Shown here in pieces: positions 23,001-32,003 of a DNA stretch of 64,000 bases. Source of the DNA: Limnoperna fortunei (lineage: Eukaryota; Mollusca; Bivalvia; Mytilida; Modiolidae); assembly GCA_944474755.1 (NCBI GenBank), contig OX104118.1, forward strand, positions 68,639,575 through 68,703,574, read 5' to 3'. The translations under genes and the position numbers were made by a program. The notes under the pieces were generated by a model. That model searched no databases, was not told the origin of the DNA, and saw only the letters and a list, made by a program, of their open reading frames with translations. Each line of letters opens with the position of its first letter. Position 1 is the stretch's first letter.

Positions 23001-23829
23001 TAATTTACCATGTGATTTCGGTAAGTAAATGGAAACAAATGACGTAAGGTACCAAACATTATTTTATAAGGGAAGGGGGCTTTAATTAGTTCGCGAAAAC
23101 AAGATTTATCATTGAAACCTATTAGGTTTATACACTCGGACATGATGCTTTGTTCATCCGGGTTTATATCGCATCAGTGTGAATCTAAACTGTCATATAT
23201 TCTTCCCTTTGGTGCAATTTTCTGTGATTTCGCGTGTTCTTAAGGACGTGTTAATGTTGTTCAAGAGGATGATAAACTTTGTTCAAGAGAATGAGGGCCC
23301 AGAGGATGATAAACTTTAATATACCTAGAATCATGTTTATGGATTAGATTGTATTTACCGCTGACTGAATGACTTTAAGTTTAGTTATCTTAATTGTTCA
23401 ATAAGCCATAGGATCATTGGAGGTTACCGCCATCACCCGTATCCACATTCGACAATGATAATACAAATGGCTCGTTGTTCATTACTATTCCTTATGTAAT
23501 CTACTGTTTTGACCTTTAGAAACTAAACTATTAAGTGTCAAATGTTTCTTTTATGTAACCCAGGCATGGTAACGTAACACAGCATGTAACGTAACACAGG
23601 CATTACAACAAATTTGTCACATGTTACCTCTAACGATGACAACATGATGAACATCTGATCATGTTAAACCAAATATACTACTCAATGGAAGTTATCAGTC
23701 TTCAAAAGAAACTAATAACAATGAACCTTTTTTATAAACAACGCCGATTTGTAATCTGTTGATACAGACTGTCAAACATACGAAAAACTCACCTAAAATA
23801 GAAATGATTGACACGGTGATGTAATCCAT
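6490..23829 (-). CDS. Secreted ShKT-LU-ShKT-LU-mucin-CTLD protein, 12 exons
   Basis: Exons on the minus strand in coding order: 23793-23829, 19633-19758, 18393-18466, 17627-17698, 16713-16827, 15316-15441, 12991-13064, 9718-9792, 9205-9454, 7961-8049, 7067-7157, 6490-6713 (stop 6490-6492). Coding length is 1353 nt, 450 residues. All eleven junctions use GT/AG and agree in phase (1,1,0,0,1,1,0,0,1,0,1). The product has an N-terminal hydrophobic leader (MDYITVSIISIL, likely cleaved near VRA/DEF), a degenerate ShKT domain, an LU (three-finger) domain with 10 Cys, a 6-Cys ShKT domain, a second 10-Cys LU domain, a Thr/Pro/His linker of about 60 residues and a C-terminal long-form C-type lectin domain. 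No membrane span or GPI tail is seen, so secretion is inferred. The ligand is unknown; lectin-like recognition or a mucus role is plausible. Large introns are filled with mobile elements. An extra small exon in the 4-kb first intron cannot be excluded. Confidence 0.8.
9205..9454 (-). CDS. Exon 9: end of LU domain 2 and Thr-rich mucin-like linker
   Basis: Starts phase 0 with VCTTSAVHLNAVCCQTNLCN, the CC...CN ending of an LU domain. It then runs into about 60 residues made of repeats such as TTHPTTTT, TTATHTTTT and TTTARPTTTT, ending YPP. Such Thr/Pro stretches are usually O-glycosylated stalks. The repeat is encoded by GTTGTTGT-type tracts on the plus strand, so its length may vary between alleles. 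Ends phase 1 into the CTLD. Confidence 0.8.
9718..13064 (-). CDS. Exons 7-8: first two-thirds of LU domain 2
   Basis: Exon 7 (12991-13064, 74 nt) encodes NCYSCHGLGTHQTC and STKRCESGH. Exon 8 (9718-9792, 75 nt) encodes KCIVVGEF and KMDCVPVT. With exon 9 the cysteine order is C-x2-C, C, C, C, C, C, CC, CN: ten cysteines as in complete Ly6/uPAR domains. Exon sizes and phases match LU domain 1 (74 and 72 nt), which shows internal duplication. The 3.2-kb intron between exons 7 and 8 holds a SINE, a Penelope-like fragment and the 163-bp array. Confidence 0.8.
9840..10802. repeat. ~163-bp tandem array (6 units) ending in a perfect hairpin
   Basis: Six units start near 9848, 10012, 10175, 10338, 10502 and 10664. 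Each contains GGGCAATAACT, an AGGAGT(C/T)(A/G)TCTGAC-type block, ACAATTTCAGACC and GAATTGTAGG. The array ends in a GC-rich segment (CGACGCCGGACGACGGGCGA) and a 14-bp perfect palindrome AGCTCACCTGGACC-TTC-GGTCCAGGTGAGCT at 10772-10802. Short tandem cores followed by a terminal hairpin are typical of bivalve pearl/Helitron-like non-autonomous elements; that assignment is inferred. Confidence 0.7.
10803..11760 (-). mobile_element. Penelope-like element, 5'-truncated, RT decayed
   Basis: Minus-strand frames at 11733-11524 (IDNIFVMFGG, IPMGTNCAPLLADLFLFSYE) and 11516-11151 (LNNAKFVDYLHSIY, ELEIKDTINT, LYDKRDDFNIPI) read as a reverse transcriptase core, broken by a frameshift where the catalytic YIDD should lie. 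The 3' tail at 10803-11150 contains a region seen also at 29.8-30.5 kb (opposite strand), at 41.56-42.0 kb and, in part, near 52.0 kb. The GTxxxP-type and YLxL-type motifs point to Penelope-like RT. It is nested in intron 7 of the lectin gene. Confidence 0.65.
12526..12745 (-). mobile_element. tRNA-headed SINE, copy 2 (diverged)
   Basis: Minus orientation with the same core order as copy 1: tail GTTTGTTTA, TTTAACG(T)CGCTTTC, CAGCTAAATCATGGC, TTCGGTAGGAAAAC, TTAAGATTGGA. More diverged than the other copies. Lies in intron 7 of the lectin gene. Confidence 0.7.
13245..13740. repeat. ~54-bp tandem repeat array, about 8-9 units
   Basis: Units contain AGCCTTAGTAGTATGATCCT, GTTAATGTTAACTTCAATGC and GTATCCACGG with mutations and one shortened unit. 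It is in intron 6 of the lectin gene. GTTAAC-type palindromes recur in each unit. Confidence 0.75.
13985..14087. repeat. Long imperfect hairpin around CGATAT-rich arms
   Basis: The left arm has GGTCAATACGAGAATATATCG and the right arm GGTCGATATATTTTCGTATCG, its near reverse complement. The centre is CTCGGACTGCGTCCTCGG. It abuts the Mutator-like MITE on its right and looks like a separate fold-back element. Confidence 0.55.
14096..14738. mobile_element. Mutator-like MITE, ~643 bp, ~75-bp TIRs, 9-bp TSD
   Basis: The left end begins TAGCTACAATAATGTAGCTCC and contains GGACGGAGCTACAAAG and CCCATTACTCGTAATGGAGC. The right end is the reverse complement of this over about 75 bp with few differences. 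It is flanked by the exact 9-bp direct repeat ACCTCATAC (14087-14095 and 14739-14747). Long TIRs with a 9-bp duplication are characteristic of Mutator-type transposition. No transposase is present inside, so it is non-autonomous. In intron 6 of the lectin gene. Confidence 0.75.
15316..15441 (-). CDS. Exon 6: complete ShKT domain
   Basis: 126 nt, phase 1 at both ends. It encodes FVCQDKIPETC, NPGLCHAD, and LETCPVTCGTC: the C-x-D start, central C, and C-x3-C-x2-C ending with all six cysteines of the ShKT fold. ShKT domains occur in secreted proteases, lectins and mucins as well as in the sea-anemone peptide that names them; here it is a module between two LU domains. Confidence 0.85.
15700..15748 (-). 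mobile_element. Penelope-like element tail fragment
   Basis: GTTGTTCGGTCGGTATTC and TTTGCTATTTTTCTTGT match the terminal part of the tails at 10803-10850 (inverted) and 30420-30455. Only this short terminus is recognisable. Confidence 0.45.
16713..18466 (-). CDS. Exons 3-5: LU (Ly6/uPAR) domain 1
   Basis: Exon 3 (18393-18466, 74 nt) encodes QCYDCSLMEHPDRC and SKICGPSQ. Exon 4 (17627-17698, 72 nt) encodes KCLMTGFL and NLTCADTS. Exon 5 (16713-16827, 115 nt) encodes HCTIFNSRPSRSG, GYCCNHDNCN and a short PPSKPTK spacer. Ten cysteines with CC and final CN define the three-finger LU fold. The exon 3 acceptor is TTTAAG before 18466 rather than the nearby TACAG, because only that keeps the frame with exon 2. 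The exon 5 acceptor CTATAG before 16827 was chosen for the same reason. Confidence 0.82.
17962..18233 (+). mobile_element. tRNA-headed SINE, copy 3 (near full length)
   Basis: The head has an A-box match TGGCCGAGTGG and a B-box-like GGTTCGATCC, giving a tRNA-derived Pol III promoter. The core (GGAAAGGATTGCCAG, CCGAAGGTCGGGG, CTCCGGCTTCCTCCCC) and tail (GTGGCGTTAAAATACTATTC, CAAACAAACAAGC) follow. It is the most intact head in the window and lies in intron 3 of the lectin gene, on the opposite strand. Confidence 0.85.
18650..19160 (+). pseudogene. Non-LTR retrotransposon RT fossil (Jockey/CR1-like)
   Basis: Fragments in shifting frames: GSVLGLLLF, then LFADDTLVYSADN with the FADD catalytic motif, VLKTIDSWEKL, and further on FIRPALEYVCEVWD. 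These are the palm and thumb landmarks of non-LTR reverse transcriptases, in order, broken by stops and frameshifts. In intron 2 of the lectin gene. Confidence 0.65.
19240..19300. repeat. ~21-bp-arm inverted repeat
   Basis: TGACAAAAAGATGTATATGTG at 19240-19260 is mirrored by CACATATACATCATTTTGTCA from 19279, with one mismatch and a GTTGTTGTTG-containing loop. It lies directly upstream of the hammerhead-like motif and may be part of the same retroelement end. Confidence 0.6.
19311..19352 (+). ncRNA. Degenerate hammerhead-ribozyme-like core
   Basis: CTTGAATAAAGACGGC is followed by TGTGGTCGTCGAAACGTCGG. GACG and CGTC can pair as stem II, flanked by a CUGANGA-like box on one side and GAAAC on the other. 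Penelope-like retroelements are known to carry hammerhead motifs. The first box is altered (CTTGAAT for CTGATGA), so activity is unlikely. Confidence 0.35.
19633..19758 (-). CDS. Exon 2: mature N-terminus and degenerate ShKT domain
   Basis: 126 nt, phase 1-1, the same size as the other ShKT exon. It encodes ICTTPPVRADEFC, KENIYACYDPS and YHRCNQSCDTRQ. Spacing of the second to fifth ShKT cysteines is kept (10, 8 and 3 residues between), but the first and sixth positions are Pro and Arg. In the ShK fold those two form one disulfide, so the loss is of a pair. The leading ICTT is probably in the signal peptide. Confidence 0.7.
19759..23792 (-). other. Intron 1 of the lectin gene: no further exon recognised
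   Basis: Holds a poly-T run near 21800, a ~83-bp direct repeat (about 21853-21934 and 22453-22534, offset exactly 600 bp) and a perfect hairpin CCCAGACGC...GCGTCTGGG near 22410-22436. A frame at 21174-20962 was considered and not accepted as an exon. Confidence 0.5.
23793..23829 (-). CDS. Exon 1: start codon and signal peptide
   Basis: ATG at 23829-23827 begins MDYITVSIISIL and the donor GTGAGT follows at 23792, leaving phase 1 to join exon 2. Together with exon 2 this makes a plausible leader with a hydrophobic core and an A-x-A-like end near VRA. The start is chosen because it supplies the leader a secreted Cys-rich protein needs and has the right phase. Confidence 0.65.
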
Positions 23830-23917
23830 AACGATTAACACAAATATTATATTATCTTGTATGATCTCAGGACATTAAGGTAAACCGAGTTCTATTGATG
23901 TCCAGGTGTTGGATTGT

Positions 23918-23945
23918 CTTATCTGGTAATGTAATAACCTTATCT
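23918..23945 (-). promoter_or_regulatory. Pair of GATA-factor sites upstream of the lectin gene
   Basis: AGATAAG occurs twice on the minus strand (23918-23924 and 23939-23945), 21 bp apart, 89-118 bp upstream of the ATG. GATA factors act in gut and blood-cell expression in animals; their use here is inferred. No clear TATA box is seen. Confidence 0.4.
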
Positions 23946-24497
23946 GTAATCACCTACACTTTGTCTATGTATAGTACAGTACACTCAATCTGCTACGCTG
24001 CGGTTAAGCTAACGATTTGTTTCCATTAGTAATTATAGAACAAACAAAAGGCAAAGTACAGACCAACGTTTCACCACACGATCGTACAACTTTCTAGCAT
24101 GTTATTCCGTAAAACTTTTTTAGTTACATGAACATAATTATTAAGATTGCTTTGTGAAACGTACCTTGCAATACAACTTATCACCTTTGGTCTAGCGAAC
24201 ATTTTGGTGTTCAGTTACCAAATAAACTAGACAAAATTGGTCTAGCGATCACTGATAACCACGCTTAAATTTTGCAGGACTTATCTAGAAAAGTTTCTAG
24301 CGTTTTTAGTCCACTAGTGACCTTGTTCATTAATGGAATCCCTCCATTATCGATATTCTTTACTTCTCATCCACCTGATATGTAAAAAAAGTTATACTTC
24401 ATTAAAAAAATCTAGACTTTCATTGGATATTTGATATAAGACATTTTGGTCTATTCCTCTCTTACCCCGCCCCTTTGATTGCAACGATATAACACAC

Positions 24498-24610
24498 AAT
24501 ATATCACCCCGACTCAGGATATATCACCCTGACTCACGATATATCACCCCGACTCAGGATATATCACCCTGACTCACGATATATCACCCCGACTCAGGAT
24601 ATATCAGGAT
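24498..24610. repeat. 20-bp tandem repeat with 40-bp super-unit
   Basis: GATATATCACCC(C/T)GACTCA(G/C) is repeated about 5.5 times, and two variants alternate strictly (CCCC/CAGG and CCCT/CACG). The GATATATC palindrome is in each unit. Confidence 0.8.
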
Positions 24611-25096
24611 ACATCATGGGTACAATACACAAACTGACAATAACAGCTTGTCACAGATTTAACAATAAGTAGCAAACGATATCAGACCCATATGCAGTTT
24701 TTGGCCCATAGTATGCAACGGGGTTGAAAGCATGCCTGTCACACGGATACTCAAGTATGACATATTGAACACTTAACGTTTGACGTTCGCTCGAGTGGCC
24801 ACATATATGAGTCGACTAGAGTATGTCTTCTCGAGGATGAAGACATTTATTTTTGTAATTGATTTAAGAATGACGATACGATGGACAAGTGTTTATTAGG
24901 CAGTAGGATTAAACACAACTTACCGAATGTAAGCAATTTAATTTCCATTAAACTGACGCGTGAACAAACAAAATTTACAGCAACAGGTTGAGAAAATCAA
25001 GCAACTTCATAAACATATCTTAAAAATTCCTACCCACAAGAGTTATGTGTGTGATCAAAATCTATATATATTAAATTACTGTTCACAAATGGGAAC

Positions 25097-25332
25097 GTCA
25101 GAGGCCGAGGTTAAGGTAGTTAGTTATCTGTTGATCAGGTGGCCTGTAAACACTGAGGTTGTGAGTATCACTGCTGGCAGGGTGGTCTTGACTCCAACCT
25201 TAATTGACAAGGATTACTAGTTATCCTACCGTAGATCGGGGTACTCCGAATCCTCCCTTATAAATATTGAACGCCACGATATGCATGAAAAATTACTGAA
25301 ATTGGCGTTAAACACTATTTAAAGACAAAACA
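25097..25332 (+). mobile_element. tRNA-headed SINE, copy 4
   Basis: Plus orientation: GAGGCCGAGGTTAAGGTAG head, CACTGAGGTTGTGAG, ACTCCAACCTTAATTG core, GATATGCATGAAAAATTACTG and TTGGCGTTAAACAC tail. The B box is degraded. About 1.3 kb upstream of the lectin gene, reading away from it. Confidence 0.75.
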
Positions 25333-26469
25333 GAACTGTTCACAGATTATTTTTCACCAATTTACAGAAAAGTTGTCGTATCTTGATGGTAAATTCATTG
25401 TCTTTCTTACTTGTGAACGCCGTATTAAGAAGTCAGCACAGAATAAATGTGTGAAACTCGTGGTGACAAGCTCTGTTTCTTTTACATTAATTATAAACCG
25501 ACTTGATACCAAGTTTCAGTATTTCCTGGTTTGTAAATAGGAGCACACTAAAATACAAGCAAAAAAAATGCATTACTGGGAAGGTGTGACTTTATACTTA
25601 GATTTTACCACGGTAGTTGTTATAGTAATGTCATATTATGGGATGGAGTGTGCCTGAAATTTATATGTTCTACAGAATATATTGACTTGTACCTAAAAAA
25701 AAAAGTGATCGATTTCTTTGGAAACAGTCTTCTTCTTTGCCTTCCACTTAAAATTTTTTAATTATTTCATAAAATAACATTAGTTGCTTGAATTAATTTT
25801 TCTTATTTTGGTTAAATTTTCGAACTTCCATCGTTTGAAAAATCATATGAATATAAAGCGGCAATTAACGACCACCTCGTCGTACATTGTAACTGCGAAA
25901 TCGTCGATAATGATACATCTAAATCAGGAGCTTTACATTATATCAATTAAAAAGCACCAATGAGGGTCAGATTGACAGATAATTTGTGCCTCTTTTGAAA
26001 ACAATACAATATTTAACCAATCAAAGGAGTTCCTGGCAGTACCATATTTATTCTATACTCCGTAATCACAGCAGATAATATGATATTTAATTATGTTATA
26101 CTGGTTTTTTTTTTTAAACTCACCATACATCATTTTACAAACGTTTCCCTAGTAAAGGTATATTACTTTTTAAAAACTTTATTACCGATATATTTCACTT
26201 GGATTAACATTCCATTTAAAATCGATTTTAAACCTATTGTTTAAAAAATGTCTATATTACTAAAATTTATAATATATTATAAAGTGATTTAGAAAATAAT
26301 AATTTATCATTGTAGTGTCTTATTGTTGTTAGATAAATTGATTTTTAAAATGTTGTTTTGTTTGTTGATACTCAATTTTTATTGTTTTTTTTTTTTTTGT
26401 ATTTAAATTTACTGAGACTGGAAGATCTTCTTTAGATATAGGTATAGAATGCAAACAGTGTCATACTAC
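25333..26469. other. AT-rich intergenic DNA, no gene seen
   Basis: Only short chance frames and poly-A/T runs, such as the T tract near 26385. Nothing recognised. Confidence 0.5.
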
Positions 26470-26710
26470 TGGGGGCCTTGGTGGCAGAATGGTAAAGGTA
26501 GTTCGTCTACTATTGATCACTTGGTCTGTCAACACTGAGATTGCGGGTTCGAAGGCAGGGTGCTTCTCGACTCCAATCTTATTTGACAAGGATTGCCAGA
26601 TTTCCTACGGAAGGTCGGGGGTTTTCTCCGGGTACTCCGGCTTCCTCCCCAATCACGCCACTGAAAAATTGCTGAAGTAGCTTTAAAACAATATTCAAAC
26701 AAACAAACAT
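26470..26710 (+). mobile_element. tRNA-headed SINE, copy 5
   Basis: Plus orientation with a well-kept head (GGCCTTGGTGGCAGAATGG, GATTGCGGGTTCGAAGG) and core (GACAAGGATTGCCAG, GGTCGGGGG, TACTCCGGCTTCCTCCCC). It ends in AAACAAACAAAC. Part of the core is deleted before GCTGAAGTAGC. Confidence 0.8.
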
Positions 26711-27194
26711 ACATACTAATGGTTAATTTTATTACATACTGCAATAAACTATTTACGATATAGAAGATATAAATCCCCCAAAACACTAAATTTGCACCAA
26801 ATGGAACAACAAGCAACAAAAAACAAGAAAAAAAACAAAATTACAGAATTTAAACTACAATAGTACAACTATTAAAATAAGCAGTTACATAGTACATTAT
26901 AAGGCTGGTTTAATGAATCCCAGCTATCCCCCTTTACTGTACTCCCCCAACGATAAGCTACACAGAAAGGTTTCACACGTATAAAACAAAAAAAAAAACC
27001 AACGGATTCGACAAATATTGTTAAAACCTACATCAAATATCTATATTTAAACGGAATACTATGGCATAATATTGGTTTAAAAAATTCAATACATTTCATT
27101 AATATTCAATATTTCATGTTTACTTGGTATAATTTTTCATTTATTTGGTTATATTTTTGCGTTTAAATGCAATAATTTCTATTTATGTTGGCAG

Positions 27195-27470
27195 ATATGG
27201 TAGATTTAACGCAAATAGTCACCAAATCTACCTTGTTTAAGGACAAAAACATCATTAATAAATAGGAAGTTGAAATAAAATTTACGAGCCAGTGTCTTGT
27301 CTTTCATCTTCAGCAGGTCTTCTAGGAACCCAACTCCCAACAGTACAAAACAGTTGGCGAAAAAAGGGCACAATTCGAGCCCATCGAAATTGAAAAACAT
27401 GTCCTTGAACATGACAAATATGTTGTCAATTGAAAAATCTAACATTTTACAGATTTGGTCTTCAGAATTT
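27195..27470 (-). mobile_element. Penelope-like RT fragment
   Basis: The minus-strand frame 27445-27206 retains SIDNIFVMF, FLEDLLKMKDKTLARKFYF and FINDVFVL, matching the RT stretch at 11.5-11.7 kb. The IPMGTNCAP motif is degraded and FINDV stands where YIDDV is expected. Confidence 0.55.
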
Positions 27471-27924
27471 ATAAATTAAATGCAATAAAATTGAAAATTT
27501 TACCCATGTAAATGAAAATTATTGTATTTAACTGAAAAAGTATACCAAAATATATAGACAATTATACCAAGTAAATATTGAATATAAATGAAATATTTTG
27601 TTTTGAATTTAAGTAACCAATATTATGCCTTATAATACAAGTAAAGATCTCTATCTCTAGCGGCGTGTAAAAAGTATACAAAAGTCAAGAGACCGTAAAA
27701 ATCAAGCGTGTTACATGAAAAACAAAAAAAGGATTAAACTAAATATACAAATAATAAATAGTTGAATTTAATCATGGGTAAACATTTACGTTTATACGTT
27801 TTACATCAATATTTAAAGTAATTGTAATCTTATTAATCGCTGCCACAATGGATTTACTAGTCTACTGAACGGTATATTTTCATACAGACTAATTTCCTGA
27901 CTGGTACCATTGCGCCAGTATATG

Positions 27925-28030
27925 GTTTGTCTGTTTGAATATTGTTGAACGTCACTTTCAGCAATTTAACAACTTTTTTATTAGGGGAAGGAAGCGGGAG
28001 TACCTGGAGAAAATCCTCAACCTTGTCAAA
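27925..28030 (-). mobile_element. SINE tail fragment, copy 6
   Basis: GTTGAACGTCACTTTCAGCAATTT and GGGAAGGAAGCGGGAGTACC match the 3' half of the SINE read on the minus strand. The head is missing. Confidence 0.6.
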
Positions 28031-28519
28031 TTGCAGTCGTTATTTAAGGAAACTTGAAGCTGTTTACAAATATGTGTAAAGTAAGACATATATGGAGTCT
28101 ATATTATCTTTATATGTTGTTTACTGTCTTTTATATTGATTTCTTCTTTATCTGTCATTTGCAGTCGTATTTATTGTAATATTTATTCTTTATGTACTCT
28201 TACAATAATAGTTTTAAACAAAAATAGCATCATGAGCTGCGTCTTTCTAATGAATGTCTTTTAGGTATGAATTTACTACCTTATGTTTACGTAATAAAGT
28301 ACGTACACATTATATTAATAGTGACGTCATATTACATATTTATTCATTGATTTTTTTCGTAAGGATAAACTTAAGTTTGGTATTGAAAACAGATAATCGA
28401 GTGTTAAGATTGTTGTACTATTGATCACCGATGTGTCAACAAATTGGTTTTTAATTTCGTTTAAACATATTTTATTGTTACTAACAATGGATTGGACAAG
28501 AGTAAATCATACTTTCCAT

Positions 28520-29745
28520 AAAACAATATTAATATTTAAGTTTGTACGTGACCCCAACCGAGTGGTGGTTTTCTTTAGAAGGGTTAAATAATCTATTAGT
28601 GCACCCCAGCCTTCCCCCCAAAATGAACATTAAAGTTCGTACTTGACTCCAACCGGTAGTTTTCCTGACGAGGGTCAAATCTTCTATTGGGGCATTCCAG
28701 CCTTCGATCACCACAAAATAAACATTTAAGTTCGTACTTGACTCCAACCGAGTCGAAATTGTCCTGTCGAGGGTCAAATGTTCTATTGGGGCATTCCAGC
28801 CTTCACCACAAAATGAACATTTAAGTTCGTACTTGACTTCAACCGAGTCGTAGTTTTCCTGACGTGGACCAAATGTTCTATAAGATCACTCCAGCCTTCA
28901 CAACAAAATGAACATTTAAGTTCGTACTTGACTCCAACCGAGTCGTAGTTTTCCTGACGAGGATCAAATGTTCTATTAGGGCAACCCAGCCTTCACCCCA
29001 AAATGAACATTTTAGTTCGTACTTGACTCCAACTTAGTGGTAGTTTTTCTGACGAGGGTCGAATATTCTATTAGAGCACTCCAGCCTTCACAACAAAATG
29101 AACATTTAAGTTCGTACTTGACTCCAACCGGTAGTTTTCCTGACGAGGTTCAAATGTTCTATTAGATCACCCCAGCCTTCCCCCCATAATGAACATTTAA
29201 GTTCGTACTTGACTCCAACTTAGTGGTAGTTTTTCTGACCATGGTCAAATGTTCTATTAGGGCACCACAGCCTTTACCCCAAAATGAACAGTAAAGGTCG
29301 TACTTGACTCCAACCGACTCTTAGTTTTCCTGAAGAGGATCAAATGTTCTATTAAATCACTCCAGCCTTCCCCCTATAATGAACATTTAAGTTCGTACTT
29401 TACTCCAACTTAGTGGTAGTTTTTCTGACGAGGGTCTAATGTTCTATTAGAGCACCCCAGCCTCCCCCCTCCAAAAAAATGAACATTTAAGTTCGTACTT
29501 GACTCAACCGAGTCGTAGTTTTCCTGACCATGGTCAAATGTTCTATTAGGGCACCCCAGCCTTCACCCCAAAATGAACATTGAAGGTTGTACTTGACTCC
29601 AACCGAGTCGTAGTTTTTCTGAAGAGGGTTAAATAATCTATTAGGGCACCCCAGCCTTCACCCCAAAATGAATATTTAAGTTCGTACTTGACTCCAACCG
29701 AGTCGTAGTTTCAGCCTCCACCACAAAATGAGCACTGTGATGTTG
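28520..29745. repeat. ~95-bp tandem array, about 13 units
   Basis: Each unit has TTTAAGTTCGTACTTGACTC, CAACCGAGTCGTAGTTTTCC, TGACGAGGGTCAAATGTTCT and CACCCCAGCCTTCACC, with point changes and small indels. Frames in the array are by-products. It ends next to a Penelope-like 3' end. Confidence 0.85.
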
Positions 29746-29799
29746 GAACAATGCTTAAAGCGTAAAGCCTCAATCAATCAGGTTATTTAGGAGAAATTG

Positions 29800-30460
29800 C
29801 TGAACCATGAGTTTATCCCTGCTGTTGACTGCTAAACTACTCAAACAAAGGTTTGTTGCACCTAGGTTGATGTTATCTCTCCAGAAGTTCTATGGTCGTC
29901 ACCATGACTTAATTGATCGTTATGGGAAATCAGTGTCTCAAATACGATCTGACATGTTTGCTGAGTCATAGGTAGTGATTCCTATTCCTGGATTTGACTT
30001 TTTCCTAGACATGACAATGAGTAATTCGACGGGTGTCTAATTAGAGGCAGGCACTGCTTAATCATCTGGAGCACCTGAGTGCATCCATGGTTTTTATTGG
30101 GTTCGGGTTACTCTCTTTCTGTTTTTTTGTGTTTTTGGTTTTTGTGTTGCGTTTTGTCGGATTTGTTTGTTTGTTTGTTTGTTTGTTTGAATGGTGTTTT
30201 AACGCCACTTTCAGCAATTTTTCAGCTATTTCGTGGCGCCCAGTTTTTATTGGGGGAGGAAGCCGGAGTACCAGAGAGAACCCCTGACCTAAGGTAGGAA
30301 AACTGGCAATCATTTGTCAATTAAGATTGGTCGAGTACACCCTGCCTGCAGTGAGAATCGAACCCGCAATCTCAGTGTTGTATCCGGATTTGTAACTGTC
30401 CCTTGACTTTTGGCTCTTGTTGTTCGGTCGGTTTTCTTTGCTATTTTTCTTGTCACAAAA
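29800..30460 (+). mobile_element. Penelope-like 3' end, split by a SINE
   Basis: LLLTAKLLKQR is followed by LSLQKFYGRHHDLIDRYGKS and VSQIRSDMFAES, the C-terminal part of the RT protein family seen at 11.2 kb, on the opposite strand. The UTR-like tail runs to about 30160, is broken by a SINE, and resumes at about 30378 with TATCCGGATTTGTAACTGTCCC to about 30460. Confidence 0.65.
30160..30378 (-). mobile_element. tRNA-headed SINE, copy 7, nested in a Penelope-like tail
   Basis: GTTTGTTTG repeats, TTTTAACGCCACTTTCAGC, GGGGGAGGAAGCCGGAGTACC, AAGATTGG and GAATCGAACCCGCAATCTCA: the minus-strand SINE. CGGATTTG flanks both sides (a likely target duplication), inside a sequence that is continuous in the copy at 10.8 kb. 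Confidence 0.8.
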
Positions 30461-32003
30461 CATTAATCTAGCTACATTTAATCCTTTATATGTTGAGCCA
30501 CCTTTAAGCCTATAAACTCTATGATGCGATTATCTTTGATAACAATCCGCTAGTCATATGACGAATATTATGTTTACACTCAAAACTAATTACAGTAATT
30601 ATGTTCCTAATTTTGTAATTTGTCGACTTCATTCAAAAATCATTTTAAACATAAAAAAATTAGTTTGCATTTTCAACACAACATGTATTGGTTCATTGAA
30701 AATTCGATTGAAGAAAATAACATATGTGTCTGGGATGTGTTCAGCTTACCATGCCTGTCTTTTAATTTTTTACATAAGTTGTACAAGGTTTTGCACATAT
30801 GGTAAGGACCTTGGATTTATTGTGACTTGCATGTGTTGCGACACAATTCTCACTTAATTAAAGATTTTACTGAATTTAAATGTCTCGTGTATTTACATGC
30901 AAACAATGTACCTGTCTGATCAATATATAAATTTTGATTAAAGTTAGTTTAATATGTAATGGTTTCTATATTATATTGACTTGTCATCGTTCCCTGTTTA
31001 GTTCTAGTAAACATGGTACCCGTTTTTGTTATTAATTCAAACAATAGAATTCAAACCATAATTGAATATATGGTTTCCCATTGAGGAAAACTATTAATAT
31101 AAATAAATAAGGCAAATGGAAAAACTTTAAATTTACGATTTCTTTGTAACATGTTAATATATTTAACATTTTAAAACGTTTGTCCTTTGAGATTTGTATT
31201 ATTTGAGGTTCTATATATAAAAAATTATTATTTATTAAAAAAAAATATGTCAGCGGCGTTTGTTAAACACTACTTGTTATCTGTTTAAAGAGTCTGCTTT
31301 TTAATATTTAATATTGTCATTATTCCTGTCAACCTATGATTACTTATTTTAAAATAGTGACTGCGGTGCGATATTAATTAAGTGTTAACAAAAAGAATTA
31401 ATTACTAAAAACAGATTAAATTTCAGCAAACAAGGATTATACCAAGCTAGACATATATGGGTCCTTTTCGTAACTTCGAAGGGGTATATTTTCCCGGTGA
31501 AGATAGAGTGTTTGTGTACGTGTGTTATAGGACATATTGATTTAAATCATTGATATATCTTTGTTCCCGCTTTAAAACAGACAGTTATAATCCAGGCGAT
31601 ATAAGTAAATTCAGAACTATAGTTTGTTACACCTGGGATACTAGTGAAAAACACGAACTTTCTTCAATTAAAAATTTATTTGTATGTGAAATAAACATCG
31701 ATTGACATTCAAGTTGGTTTAAACGGTAGACTACAATAAAATAATCGCTTTTTGTGATAATGATATAAGTGTGGAAAATTGCTTGATTGAAGTATATATG
31801 AATTAAACCTACAGTTTAGGATACAATGTGTTGTAAACCTGTAGCAAAAACTATACGAAAATATTGATAACGTTCGTTATAATGTTCAGCTCCTCCTAAC
31901 GTGAGGTCAGTCGTTAGTCTTGCTGTGTTGTCACAGAAACAGAAATTTGAAAGTGCTTTTAAAATGTGTTGATTATCTTTATAAGGATTGTGTAATTTTA
32001 ACA
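30461..32003. other. AT-rich intergenic DNA upstream of the 325-codon ORF
   Basis: No gene, element or convincing promoter is seen. A possible 3' splice site (GTCACAG near 31930-31938) could close a 5' UTR intron for the following ORF. Confidence 0.4.

Noticed and set aside
24498..24610. CRISPR-like array
   Set aside because: Units are contiguous with no unique spacers; genome is clearly animal.
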